From: Methylicorpusculum oleiharenae
GTDB taxonomy: Bacteria > Pseudomonadota > Gammaproteobacteria > Methylococcales > Methylomonadaceae
DNA: 64,000 bases
Reading direction: 5' to 3'
Assembly (NCBI RefSeq): GCF_009828925.2
Contig: NZ_WUTY02000001.1
Location: 2,324,492 to 2,388,491, forward strand
Positions 48,764 through 59,312 of this stretch are shown here, one piece after another. The number at the start of each line of letters is the position of its first letter. Positions within the stretch are counted from its first letter, which is position 1. Under the pieces are notes generated by a model. That model saw only the letters and a program-made list of their open reading frames with translations, ran no database searches and was not told the origin of the DNA. A program made the position numbers and the translations under genes.

Positions 48764-48964
48764 TTAAACCAGCGAAATATTTTCGATACGTCCGTTGACC
48801 ATTTCGATAATAATTTTTTCTTCTCTCGCTAACCAGCCGATCGCGCGTTGAATATCGTTTTTACTCAATCCGGTTTCGTTAGTAATTTTATTGACAGTTG
48901 CAGTGCCGTTATCCTCAAGGAATTTCCACACTTTCCCGGCAGTTTGACCAATTGTTTCAACCAT
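48764..48964 (-). CDS. Small winged-helix protein (DUF2582-like)
   Basis: A 66-residue protein from the ATG at 48964, with AAAGGTG eight bases upstream; a longer frame to 49018 lacks a site. The sequence GKVWKFLEDNGTATVNKITN, then TGLSKNDIQRAIGWLAREEK, is a winged-helix DNA-binding fold with a wing ending in VNGRIENISL. Function unknown. It lies 17 bp after minE on the same strand and may be transcribed with minCDE. Confidence 0.75.
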   Translation of the reverse strand: MVETIGQTAGKVWKFLEDNGTATVNKITNETGLSKNDIQRAIGWLAREEKIIIEMVNGRIENISLV

Positions 48965-48980
48965 TTTTATCACCTTTAAG

Positions 48981-49253
48981 TTATTTAGAAGATTTGTTGT
49001 GTTCGTCAGGCAAGACAATATTCAGTTCCAAGACTTCCTGGTCTTCATCTTGCTCAAAGTTAATCGAAATAGCATCCTGTTCTACATTAATATATTTTCG
49101 CACGACTTCCAGTAACTCTTTTTGTAACTGGGGGAGATAGGAGGGCTGGGTTCTTGATGAACGCTCATGTGCAACCAATATTTGTAACCTTTCCTTGGCC
49201 AGGGAAGCGGTGCCTCTTTTTGTGGTTCTAAAATAGTCCAGTAAGCTCATCAT
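48981..49253 (-). CDS. minE: Cell division topological specificity factor MinE
   Basis: 90 residues. It starts MMSLLDYFRTTKRGTASLAK and has the MinD-binding region KERLQILVAHERSS, then a C-terminal topological domain (YINVEQDAISINFEQDEDQE). It stimulates MinD ATPase and drives pole-to-pole oscillation. The start overlaps the minD stop (ATGATG). Confidence 0.97.
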   Translation of the reverse strand: MMSLLDYFRTTKRGTASLAKERLQILVAHERSSRTQPSYLPQLQKELLEVVRKYINVEQDAISINFEQDEDQEVLELNIVLPDEHNKSSK

Positions 49254-50062
49254 TTACTCCTGAATAGCTTCCCAAAAATACCCTTTTTTTCCTCGTCGAT
49301 AAAACGGTGCGGCCTATCCTCGCCTAAATAGCGGGCAACAATGTCTTCATACGCCTGGCCAGCATCGCTTTTATCGTCAAGAATCACAGGAATGCCTGAG
49401 TTTGAGGCATTAAGAACTGATTTTGATTCGGGTATGACGCCTAATAAATGTAACGACAAGATTTCCTGCACATCTTCTACACTCAGCATTTCACCCAATT
49501 TAACGCGTTCAGGTGAATAGCGGGTTAAAAGCAGATATTCTTTGATAGGTTCTTCATTATTTTCGGCTCTTTTGGACTTGCTGGCCATGATGCCTAACAT
49601 ACGGTCAGAGTCACGTACAGACGAAACTTCGGGATTGGTGACAACAAAGGCATCATCGGCAAAATACATGGCAAGGTGCGCGCCTTTTTCAATTCCTGCA
49701 GGCGAGTCGCAGACGATATATTTAAATTCTTTTGATAGTTCTTCCAATACCCGGCCTACGCCTTCCACAGTCAGAGCGTCTTTATCTCGGGTTTGAGAGG
49801 CCGGTAGGATATACAACTGATTACAGCGTTTATCCTTGATGAGCGCCTGATTTAGAGAAGCTTCGCCATTGATGACATTGACAAAATCATAAACGACGCG
49901 TCGTTCACAGCCCAGGATTAAATCAAGATTACGCAAGCCCACATCAAAATCAATGACGGCTGTCTTATGCCCCTTTTTGGCAAGCCCCATAGCGATGGCG
50001 GCACTGGTTGTGGTTTTTCCCACACCGCCTTTACCCGATGTTACGACGATAATTCTAGCCAA
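49250..50062 (-). CDS. minD: Septum site-determining ATPase MinD
   Basis: ParA-family ATPase, 270 residues, the same as E. coli. Deviant Walker A GKGGVGKTTTSAA, switch I/II, and the C-terminal amphipathic membrane-targeting helix (KKGIFGKLFRSK). The start chosen is a TTG at 50062, with GGAGG eight bases upstream; this yields the canonical MARIIVVTSGKGGVGKTT. A TTG five codons upstream overlaps that ribosome site and is unlikely. Between minC and minE. Confidence 0.97.
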   Translation of the reverse strand: MARIIVVTSGKGGVGKTTTSAAIAMGLAKKGHKTAVIDFDVGLRNLDLILGCERRVVYDFVNVINGEASLNQALIKDKRCNQLYILPASQTRDKDALTVEGVGRVLEELSKEFKYIVCDSPAGIEKGAHLAMYFADDAFVVTNPEVSSVRDSDRMLGIMASKSKRAENNEEPIKEYLLLTRYSPERVKLGEMLSVEDVQEILSLHLLGVIPESKSVLNASNSGIPVILDDKSDAGQAYEDIVARYLGEDRPHRFIDEEKKGIFGKLFRSK

Positions 50063-50090
50063 CTGTTTGTCCTCCAACGAGACAGTAAAT

Positions 50091-50843
50091 TTATAAAGCT
50101 TTAATAATTAAAGCGAGTTCATTCAAATAGATTTGGACGGGCTTGTTTCGAACCGATGAATCAAGGTCCTCGCTTATTTTATAGTTTCCAGCAATCGAGA
50201 TAAGCTCCGCTTGTAGATCGGAGCAGAAAATTCGGGCTTCCGTGTTGCCTTGAACGCCCGCCAAAGCCCTGCCGCGTAGCGTGTTGTAGACGTGAATGTT
50301 GCCCTCGGCCATGATTTCGGCACCGGCACTGACTTGAGCCAGTACGATCAAATCTCCATGCGAGTAAATGCGTTGTCCTGAGCGAATAGGTTGCGTTATC
50401 ACGCGGGTTACTGTTGCCTCAGCTTCATTCTTGACCGGTTCGGGTTCGGGCTCGGGTTCTAACGGTAATTTTTGAACCGGTTTGGCTTGGGCCGAGGCCG
50501 AAGTGCTCTGAGCCGACATTTTAGGGATGCCTAATTTTAAAGCAGCCTGGTTTTGCTCTTCCGTGCCACCGCGAATACCGATAGGTAACAAATCCTGTTT
50601 TCTTATTTGGGCTATAACGTCAGTTAAATCCAATGTCAGGGCGAGTTTGTTAAGTTCCTGCAAGTCAATGATTAACGGGGAATAACGAAAAAAATCCGGG
50701 GCCTGCTTGATTTTTAACAGCAATTGTTGCTCGATGACAGATAAATCGTTTGTGCCCAACACTAACACCGGCACAGAGAGAGAACTGCTTTTAAATTCAA
50801 GATCGGGTCTATGATAGGGGTGGATTTGAGACTCTTTCGACAT
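50091..50843 (-). CDS. minC: Septum site-determining protein MinC
   Basis: FtsZ inhibitor, 250 residues. N-domain (residues 1-105: PVLVLGTNDLSVIEQQLLLK, and DLLPIGIRGGTE), a variable linker rich in Ser/Pro/Glu (LPLEPEPEPEPVKNE), and a right-handed beta-helix C-domain (RSGQRIYSHGDLIVLAQVSA, RALAGVQGNTEARIFCSDLQ). First gene of minCDE, 28 bp before minD. Confidence 0.96.
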   Translation of the reverse strand: MSKESQIHPYHRPDLEFKSSSLSVPVLVLGTNDLSVIEQQLLLKIKQAPDFFRYSPLIIDLQELNKLALTLDLTDVIAQIRKQDLLPIGIRGGTEEQNQAALKLGIPKMSAQSTSASAQAKPVQKLPLEPEPEPEPVKNEAEATVTRVITQPIRSGQRIYSHGDLIVLAQVSAGAEIMAEGNIHVYNTLRGRALAGVQGNTEARIFCSDLQAELISIAGNYKISEDLDSSVRNKPVQIYLNELALIIKAL

Positions 50844-50994
50844 TTTCTCTCTGTTAAATCAGGGATTTTCGCAAATTTTAACACTGCTTTTAAAAAAAAG
50901 CATTTTCAAGGAAGAATAATCCGCGCATTTTCAGATGGATAGTGTCAAATTAAATTGAAAAACGGAGAAAAGTGATACAAGAGTGAGCGGCTAT

Positions 50995-51159
50995 TCAGTA
51001 AACTTCCTGGAAATTAATTTGCCTGGAATCACCTTTGTAAATACCGAAAGTCACCCTCGCTTTTGGATTCTCGTTTTCCTTTCCTTGCCAGGTAAACTTG
51101 AGCCAGTCAGCAACCTCAGCGCTCAAATCCAGTGAGCCGGTTTTTTCGGGGCTTTTAAA
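50995..51159 (-). pseudogene. C-terminal remnant of an MSHA-type (MshQ/DUF6701-like) protein
   Basis: The minus-strand frame reads FKSPEKTGSLDLSAEVADWL, then KFTWQGKENENPKARVTFGI and YKGDSRQINFQEVY before TGA. This is the C-terminal end typical of large DUF6701/MshQ-like pilus-associated proteins (W-DW...ARATFGIYKG...R...E-Y). It has no start and is abutted by a transposase remnant at 51161 on the same strand. The rest of the gene is not in the window. Confidence 0.7.
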
Positions 51160-51160
51160 T

Positions 51161-51540
51161 GCAGATTAGGGGCTTCTTCACCACTTCGAAGGCGACCGGG
51201 ATCGACACGTCCCCGCTGCGTTACAACTCATTCAGCAGGTTGATGCCTTTGACCGAGCGGCCTTTGCAGTGGTCATAGTGCGAGCACATCATCTCGTTCT
51301 CGTCAGTAAAAGTCTTCTTCTGGACTGTGTCGTTGAAGATCAGGCAGCCGTCGTCCCGCTCGATCTGACGAACGGTGGGTTTGACATCAACCCACAGGTC
51401 TTTTGAGGTGTATAGCCTCGCGGACAGGTGGCGGGTTATTGGGTCATGGCTGACTTCACCATCAAGCATCGCCGACAGGCTTGTCCCCCTTGCCAAGCCA
51501 TGGTTGCAGATCAGGTAGTCTGTATGAAGCTCTGTTCTTT
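51161..51540 (-). pseudogene. Transposase remnant (DDE type), premature stop
   Basis: The minus-strand frame holds RTELHTDYLICNHGLARG, then TSLSAMLDGEVSHDPITRHL, SKDLWVDVKPTVRQIERDDG, CLIFNDTVQKK, CSHYDHCKGRSVKGINLLNE and L, a TAA at 51223-51221, then RSGDVSIPVAFEVVKKP. This is the N-terminal third of a DDE transposase of the kind with IFDDTIQEKPYTDENE. The TAA looks like a TAT/TAC (Tyr) turned stop. The 3' two thirds are missing. No terminal inverted repeats were found. Confidence 0.75.
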
Positions 51541-51599
51541 CTTTATAAATCCTGAAATGATGCGCTTCTTGGGATGGGGCTGCATAACATCAGATATTA

Positions 51600-51835
51600 A
51601 GATTGGCTTTTATGCGAAGCTCGACCTGATTGTTAATCGTATCGATGGGGCTCGCGATAAAATCAAGGGAGTTTCCGCTGTTGACACGCTCGGTTGGCGG
51701 AGATGCTTTATCCAAAGGAAAATCGATCAAGTCCTGGATTTTCCAGCGTATGGCTTCGGCGAGTTAATTATCAACAACCGGTGGCGCTTCCATGTTGATA
51801 TGCCGGTAATATTCGGGCGTTAAAACCAGATGGCA
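51600..51835 (-). pseudogene. MshI/PilM-like pilus biogenesis remnant
   Basis: The minus-strand frame reads HLVLTPEYYRHINMEAPPVV, then DN, a TAA (51766-51764), then LAEAIRWKIQDLIDFPLDKA. The pattern EAPxVxD-E-LAEAIRW-K-DLIDFPLDDA is that of MshI and related PilM-like proteins of type IV pili, which supports an MSHA-pilus origin for this region. After LDKA the frame continues with TERVNSGNSLDFIASPIDTI but no recognisable family. Stop and truncation at both ends mean it is not functional. Confidence 0.65.
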
Positions 51836-51860
51836 ATCGAACCGGTCTTAAGTATCCGTA

Positions 51861-53477
51861 TCAAGGCAGCATGATGCCTCTGATAGTGAAGAATAAAAGA
51901 CCCGCAAGCAGAGCCGATAAAGGCACAGTGATGAGCCAGGCTGCAGCAATTTTATAAAGATGCGAACGTTTGACTAATTCCTGGCGATAGACTTTTTTGA
52001 GGGATTTGCGTTCTTTTTTGGTTAAAAATGAATGCTCTTGTTCGATTTTGGCTTGTTGTTTCAGTTCTTTCAGCATTAAGCCTTTTTTATCGATTGATGC
52101 TTTTTTGAACTCGTTTAAGAAAGCGACAATTTTTTCCGGGGCATCATGCTCGTGATGCGCTCTGATTTCCTCCATCCGCTTGGCGTTACTGTGTTTCAGG
52201 TATTCGCGTAAAAATCCCACGCCGAAAACAGCGCCTACGGCGGTATGGGTTGAACTGATAGGAAGCCCTAACTGGCTGGCAAATATCACGGTGATGGCGG
52301 CTGACATCGCAATACAAAACGCGCGCATTTTGTCGAGTTCGGTAATTTCGCTGCCAACGGTGCGAATCAGTTTTGGTCCATACAGCGCCAGTCCCAGCGA
52401 TATACCGACGGCGCCAACCAGCATCACCCAGGGTGTAATGGGGGCTTTACTGGATACCGTTTGACTAACGATTGCGTCATTGATAGCTGCTAAAGGGCCT
52501 ACTGCATTGGCTACGTCATTAGCGCCATGAGCAAAGCTGAGTAATGCGGCCGAGCAGATCAAAGGAATGGTAAATAACGAATTAACACCGGCTTTCGTTG
52601 AATCCATTGTTATCGCCGCGCGTTGAACTGTTGGTTTAACGATCAAGAAAGTTGCTAAAGCAATGCAGAAACCCGTTGTTGTTGCCGTTAATAAATCTGT
52701 TTTCCAGATATTTTTCAGGCCTTTCATTATCAAATAGGTAGAAAATGCCCATGCCATCAGGCTTACCAGAATAGGTACCAGCCTCTGGGCCGCAGCCAGC
52801 ATATCCTGCTGATAAGTTATTTTTCGTTTTATCAAAAACAAAAACAGGGCGGCAAAAAAACCGCCTAATAAGGGCGAAATAATCCAGCTTAGGACAATTT
52901 GGCTTAAAACAGGCCAATCGACAATCTCGGTTCCCCCTGCCGCTATGCCTGCTCCCATAACACCACCGACAATTGAATGAGTTGTTGATACCGGTGCATT
53001 TAAAGAAGTAGCTATGTTCAACCAGATTGCGGCAGCCAACAATGCGGCCATCATCAGCCAGACAAATGTATCGGGATTTTTAATCATTTCCGGATCAATG
53101 ATGCCGTCTTTGATGGTGTTGACGACTTCACCCCCGGCGATCATAGCGCCTGTTGCCTCAAAAATGGCGGCTATGACGATTGCACCCGTTAAGGTCAATG
53201 CATTGGAGCCGACAGCAGGACCGACATTATTGGCAACATCATTGGCGCCGATGTTAAGCGCCATATAGCCACCTATCACAGCAGCAACAACAAGGAGATT
53301 ATGGCCTGCAACCTGATCAGTGATGTTGCCTACATACAAGGAAACAATGATCATAAATATGACCGCAAGTCCTAATCTGATGAGATCCTTTTTAGTTAAT
53401 GTGCTTGCTTCTTCAATTTGGTTGATGTTTTTTAAGTCCACTTGTTTACACCTCGGAGCTGCTAATTTGCGGGGCAT
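51861..53477 (-). CDS. pit: Inorganic phosphate transporter, PiT family
   Basis: Phosphate (or metal-phosphate)/H+ symporter of 538 residues. Both PiT repeats are seen: GANDVANNVGPAVGSNAL near the N-terminus and GANDVANAVGPL in the second half; also SAPVSTTHSIVGGVMGAG-like (LNAPVSTTHSIVGG) and SSTHTAVGAVFGVG. About ten TM helices, with a long cytosolic Lys/Glu loop near residues 420-500. The ATG at 53477 has AGGA close by; a GTG at 53441 with GAGGTG is an alternative. No DUF47/PhoU-like partner gene adjoins. Confidence 0.92.
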   Translation of the reverse strand: MPRKLAAPRCKQVDLKNINQIEEASTLTKKDLIRLGLAVIFMIIVSLYVGNITDQVAGHNLLVVAAVIGGYMALNIGANDVANNVGPAVGSNALTLTGAIVIAAIFEATGAMIAGGEVVNTIKDGIIDPEMIKNPDTFVWLMMAALLAAAIWLNIATSLNAPVSTTHSIVGGVMGAGIAAGGTEIVDWPVLSQIVLSWIISPLLGGFFAALFLFLIKRKITYQQDMLAAAQRLVPILVSLMAWAFSTYLIMKGLKNIWKTDLLTATTTGFCIALATFLIVKPTVQRAAITMDSTKAGVNSLFTIPLICSAALLSFAHGANDVANAVGPLAAINDAIVSQTVSSKAPITPWVMLVGAVGISLGLALYGPKLIRTVGSEITELDKMRAFCIAMSAAITVIFASQLGLPISSTHTAVGAVFGVGFLREYLKHSNAKRMEEIRAHHEHDAPEKIVAFLNEFKKASIDKKGLMLKELKQQAKIEQEHSFLTKKERKSLKKVYRQELVKRSHLYKIAAAWLITVPLSALLAGLLFFTIRGIMLP

Positions 53478-53814
53478 TTTATCCTAATGGAAAAACAGAT
53501 GCAGAAAATCACTATAAATGAGTGGGTTGCGGTTATCCGTAATACAGTTCATCAAACTGTCATAAATGCCTGGTTGCAAAGCTTTCGGCAAAAACCAAAC
53601 CGCTAAAGAAATAGTCAGTCAGCGGCATATATGCCCAAACCGGATCGAATAGGCCAGGAAAGTAAAACTGGTATTTTCTTAAATCAGGTAATCTGCGCCC
53701 TGAGCATACCCAAAATTTGAAAATGTGGGGCCTTGAAAGAGCCGTTTATGAACCTAAGACACTTTTTCAAGCTTGCAATATGCCTGATTATCCTTTAGTT
53801 TAAAGCTATAACCG

Positions 53815-53905
53815 TAAGGCTAGGGGTGCTCCAAGATTTGTCTTGTTGCTGAGAAAAACCCTTTGAACCTGACTCCGGCTAATACCGGCGTAGGGAAGCC
53901 ATCTT
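53815..53905 (+). promoter_or_regulatory. TPP riboswitch (THI element)
   Basis: Conserved pieces in order: AGGGGTGCTCC, GCTGAGA, CCCTTTGAACCTGACTCCGG, TAATACCGGCGTAGGGAAG. These match the thiamine pyrophosphate riboswitch (GGGGUGC, CUGAGA, GAACCUGAuCuGG, UAAUACCAGCGuAGGGAA). It lies about 40 bp upstream of thiC, so it likely controls thiC initiation when TPP binds; the ribosome site AGGAGA is just beyond. Confidence 0.97.
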
Positions 53906-53935
53906 CCCAGCGCCCTGATTTATCAAATGATTTAG

Positions 53936-55813
<1,878 letters not shown>

Positions 55814-55944
55814 GCTTTAGCCTTAATGGGTCATGCTCTCTCTATGAGGGAGATTGCTTCTACAACTTTTAAGCGACAGTATTTTGCTGTTGCTGCGACT
55901 GAATCACTCCAGGGACGGATGGATTCGGTGTTTTTTCCTTCTTA

Positions 55945-55972
55945 AAAAACAGCGGTCACCGCTTTTTTTTTC
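55945..55972 (+). terminator. Rho-independent terminator downstream of thiC
   Basis: AGCGG (55951-55955), TCA loop, CCGCT (55959-55963), flanked by an A run before and TTTTTTTT after; the A and T runs extend the stem. About 130 bp after the thiC stop. Confidence 0.75.
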
Positions 55973-56167
55973 ATTATTCGCAGATAGTTGTTATCTCAAA
56001 TAGCCCTCAAAGCAGAGCTTTCTGGCTGCTTCGCCAGCCTTGATTCAAAGCAAGCCAGCTTAACTCTATTGTCATTAAATGCCTGATGTGTTTATTTAAC
56101 CGAAGGGCAGGTTAATTTATATGAAATCTTCGATTAAATTTAAATAGCCTATGGAAATGACTATACT

Positions 56168-58999
56168 TTGATTCTGTGTGAACGGTTTATCCTTCGCGAT
56201 GAGCGGCGTTACGGTCTTAATAAATTGGAAAAAACTTCCATTGTGCGCGTACTTACTTTAATACTATCAATCGCTTTTTCATCCCTATCATTAGCTGCGC
56301 TGACTGATACCCAAGAAACGCGAATCCAAACCGTATCAAGAATTAAACTTACCCCTGACGAACTCGTTTGGTTAAGCCGGCACAAAACTGTTCGTGTGGG
56401 TTTTGATAGCGATTTTCCTCCCTACAGTTTTGTTGGAGAGAGCGGCCAAATTGAAGGCGTTGCTATAGACATCATCAAGCTCATTAGCGAGCGTTTGTCT
56501 ATCAACATCGAAGTGGTTCCTTATAATACCTGGAATGAACTTTACGATGCGGCGGCAGCTAAAAACATAGATGCTGTTGCGACGATGGTCGATCGTCCGG
56601 AAAGACGAGAATGGTTTGATTTCACTCAGCCTTATTTGTCCAAATCGCTGGTCATTATTGCCAGAAAAGATATTAAAGGCATCAACAGCCGGGCTGATGT
56701 CGCAGGTAAGACGGTTGCTCTGATCAGAAATTATCAGTATGTGGATCGAGTTTTAGAAGAGTTTCCGTCGCTAACCCCTTTTTTTGTCGATAGCATTACT
56801 GAGGGACTGGAGTCAGTTGATAGCGGTAAAGCCGAAGCCTTTATCGGGTTTTCCGGTGTCGGGTATTTCCTCTCTCAGCGTGGATTATTTCCCAACCTCA
56901 AAGTGGTGACTTTTTACGATCACAACAGTGCAAATGAGAGTATCGCGGTCAGAAAAGATTGGCCGGTGCTTGCGGAAATTTTTCGTAAAGGCCTGGATTC
57001 CCTGTCAGTAGATGAAAAACAGGCCATCTTCGATAAATGGGTGCCTCAGGCTGAACCGATAGTTGATTTTGCTTTTATTGCCAAGCTATTGGGCGCTATG
57101 TTGATCGTCCTGATCTTGCTGATTTCATGGCTTATTCAGATTAGAAGGCAAAATAAAAAAATCGAGCTATCCAATCAGGAAGCCCTTTTAGCCAACAAAA
57201 AATTACAAGAATTTCAAATGGAATTGGAAGCACTGGTCGCTCAGAGGACATCGGAGCTGCGAGTCAGCGAGCAAAAATTTCGCAGTCTGGTGGAAAATCT
57301 CCGGGATGAATATTTTTTTTACAGGCAAGATCTCGAGGGAAAATTTACTTATGTAAGTCCCTCGGTAACTTCAATTTTGGGCTTTAATCAAGACGAGTTC
57401 AAAGCCGATTTTAAAGATTACCTGTCTGATAATCCGGTCAATCAAGAAATTGAAGAAAAGCTGGCGCAGTGTATTCAAGGTGATTTGCAACCTCTTTACC
57501 AGATTGAAATCTATCATGCCAATGGTGATTTACACTGGCTTGAGCTTCTTAATACACCGGTTTATAACGAAAAAGGCGATTGTATCGGTGTTGATACCAT
57601 TGCCCATGATGTTACCGCCAGAAGAGAAGCTCAGGAAATTCTTACTTCGTTGTCTTACTACGATGAATTAACCGGTTTAGCCAATCGCCGCCTGTTTTCC
57701 GATCGGCTACAGCAAACGATAAATTTGGCCCATAGAAATAAATGGTCAGTTTCTCTGTTTTATCTGGATCTTGATCGGTTCAAATCGGTAAATGACAGTT
57801 ACGGACATTCTGCAGGTGATGAAGTACTTAAAGAAACAGCAAAACGAATGATTTCAGTGCTGCGCGATTCGGATGTTGCCGCGCGCATGGGGGGTGACGA
57901 ATTTCTGTTATTGTTGCCCGAAACAGATGCTGATGCCGCGATTAGAGTCGTTGAAAAACTGCTTAAGATTCTTTTGCTGCCCTACTATGTTGACGAACAT
58001 ATTCTGACCTTGGGCGCCAGTATCGGCGTTGCCGTTTATCCGGAGCATACAAACGATGGGGAAACATTGATCAATTATGCCGATACGGCCATGTATTCTG
58101 CCAAAGAGAAGAAACTTGGCTTCGCTTTTTATACCAAAGAGATGCAGGAGTTACAGGTTAGCCAGACGCAGCTTGCCGAAGATTTGGTAAAAGCTGTACG
58201 GTTTAGTTTGTTAAATGAAAAAAATGAGTTTTCTGTCGGATCAGTGAAATGCCCAACGTCTCAATTTTCTTTGTATTATCAGACCTATCATTCACTTTCA
58301 AACAATCAAATATTGGGCTATGAAGCCCTCATTCGCTGGAACCATCCTGTGTTGGGTGCCATAGGGCCCATTGACTTTTTGCCTTTGGCCGAGCAAAAAG
58401 ATTATATAGGAAGTATCACTCAATGGATGTTCAACCAGGTCTGTGCGCAGCTTTTGATTTGGAATTCTGAAAAGATAAGACCACCAAAAATGAGTGTTAA
58501 TCTGGCTTTGAGCGAGATTAATTCGCCGAATTGGGCAGGCAAAATACTGACTCAGCTTGCGCAGTTAAATGTGAACCCCGCATGGTTTACTATCGATTTA
58601 AAAGAATCCGCTTTTTTGAATGATAACAGTGCTTTAATGTCTGAAATATCTTTATTGAAAGAAGCCGGGGTCACTGTCTGCATAGATGACTTTGGGGGGA
58701 AGACATTTAGCGATTTGAAGTCTCTCGCACAACTGCCGGTTGATTTGATAAAGCTGGACCGGAGATTATTAAGGAACATTCCCGGTGATACAGAAAGTGT
58801 TAAATTTATTCAGGACGTCATTCGAACCGCTCTGCCTGTTGGCAAGGCTGTTGTCGCAAAAGGTATAGAGACACAAGAACAGTTGGATACACTTCGAAAA
58901 TACGGTTGCGACTGCGGGCAAGGTTTTTTATTTTGTAAGCCATTGCCTGGTAACGAAGTCCAGGCGTTCACAAAATCTTTACAATGGTTTTTAAATTAA
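56168..58999 (+). CDS. SBP-PAS-GGDEF-EAL cyclic-di-GMP protein with degenerate EAL
   Basis: A 943-residue inner-membrane signalling protein. Order: short hydrophobic N-terminus, periplasmic amino-acid-type solute-binding domain (about 70-295; VGFDSDFPPYSFV, IDAVATMVDRPERREWFDFT), TM about 302-324, PAS (about 370-488), GGDEF (GGDEF at 575-579) with an RXXD inhibition site (R566-D569), EAL domain (about 690-940). EAL catalytic residues are mostly kept (E719, N778, E813, D840, D841, K862, Q918), but the Glu of AEGVET is Lys898 (VAKGIET). So it should be a cyclase with a possibly inactive phosphodiesterase domain. First in-frame start is TTG 56168; another TTG at 56225; both lack clear ribosome sites. 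Confidence 0.9.
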   Translation: MILCERFILRDERRYGLNKLEKTSIVRVLTLILSIAFSSLSLAALTDTQETRIQTVSRIKLTPDELVWLSRHKTVRVGFDSDFPPYSFVGESGQIEGVAIDIIKLISERLSINIEVVPYNTWNELYDAAAAKNIDAVATMVDRPERREWFDFTQPYLSKSLVIIARKDIKGINSRADVAGKTVALIRNYQYVDRVLEEFPSLTPFFVDSITEGLESVDSGKAEAFIGFSGVGYFLSQRGLFPNLKVVTFYDHNSANESIAVRKDWPVLAEIFRKGLDSLSVDEKQAIFDKWVPQAEPIVDFAFIAKLLGAMLIVLILLISWLIQIRRQNKKIELSNQEALLANKKLQEFQMELEALVAQRTSELRVSEQKFRSLVENLRDEYFFYRQDLEGKFTYVSPSVTSILGFNQDEFKADFKDYLSDNPVNQEIEEKLAQCIQGDLQPLYQIEIYHANGDLHWLELLNTPVYNEKGDCIGVDTIAHDVTARREAQEILTSLSYYDELTGLANRRLFSDRLQQTINLAHRNKWSVSLFYLDLDRFKSVNDSYGHSAGDEVLKETAKRMISVLRDSDVAARMGGDEFLLLLPETDADAAIRVVEKLLKILLLPYYVDEHILTLGASIGVAVYPEHTNDGETLINYADTAMYSAKEKKLGFAFYTKEMQELQVSQTQLAEDLVKAVRFSLLNEKNEFSVGSVKCPTSQFSLYYQTYHSLSNNQILGYEALIRWNHPVLGAIGPIDFLPLAEQKDYIGSITQWMFNQVCAQLLIWNSEKIRPPKMSVNLALSEINSPNWAGKILTQLAQLNVNPAWFTIDLKESAFLNDNSALMSEISLLKEAGVTVCIDDFGGKTFSDLKSLAQLPVDLIKLDRRLLRNIPGDTESVKFIQDVIRTALPVGKAVVAKGIETQEQLDTLRKYGCDCGQGFLFCKPLPGNEVQAFTKSLQWFLN

Positions 59000-59080
59000 T
59001 GAGCAACTGCTCGCCCGCTTTTATACCTTTCGCACTTCAAATTTCGGCAGTGCCTAAGGAGGCACCGGGTTGTTCGGCAA

Positions 59081-59182
59081 AGGCTTTGCCAGCATGGATG
59101 CTGGCATAGAGCCTACATGGATGTATTTACGGCGTCCTTTGACGGGCACCCCGGTGCCGAATTTCGATCTACGATCGGTATA
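59081..59182. repeat. Dispersed repeat family 2, copy 2
   Basis: Nearly identical to 29103-29202 over ~100 bp. It carries a long hairpin (AGGCTTTGCCAGCAT with ATGCTGGCATAGAGCCT) and the GGGCACCCCGGTGCCGAATTTC block; upstream, AAATTTCGGCAGTGCC (59038-59053) is an inexact inverted copy of that end, suggesting terminal repeats. It lies directly against a family 1 repeat (59185). Confidence 0.85.
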
Positions 59183-59184
59183 AC

Positions 59185-59312
59185 TGAGGGCGAAGGTGCT
59201 TGATTCAAAGGACGCGTGAAATCGTCGCTGTAGCTCTATGTAACATCCCTTTTGCAGAAGCCCTTTCAATCAACCACCTAAAACCAATAAAATTTGAAGG
59301 GCTGAGCAGATA
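59185..59312. repeat. Dispersed intergenic palindromic repeat, copy D
   Basis: It contains AAGGTGCTTGATTCAAAGGA then CGCGTGAAATCGTC, TTTTGCAGAAGCCCTTTCAA and TCAACCACCT. Arms GTGCTTGATT and AATCAACCAC match copies A and B. The right flank, AAATTTGAAGGGCTGAGCAG, matches the CAAAGCGGGCGxGTAG flank loosely. The core runs as in copy B. Confidence 0.65.

Noticed and set aside
51428-51823. 131-codon plus-strand frame near the transposase remnant
   Set aside because: It is the antisense shadow of the transposase and MshI-like remnants, whose minus-strand reading gives clear family motifs.
59054-59269. 71-codon minus-strand frame
   Set aside because: Falls wholly within the two repeat elements (59081-59182 and 59185-59312), so it is a repeat artefact.
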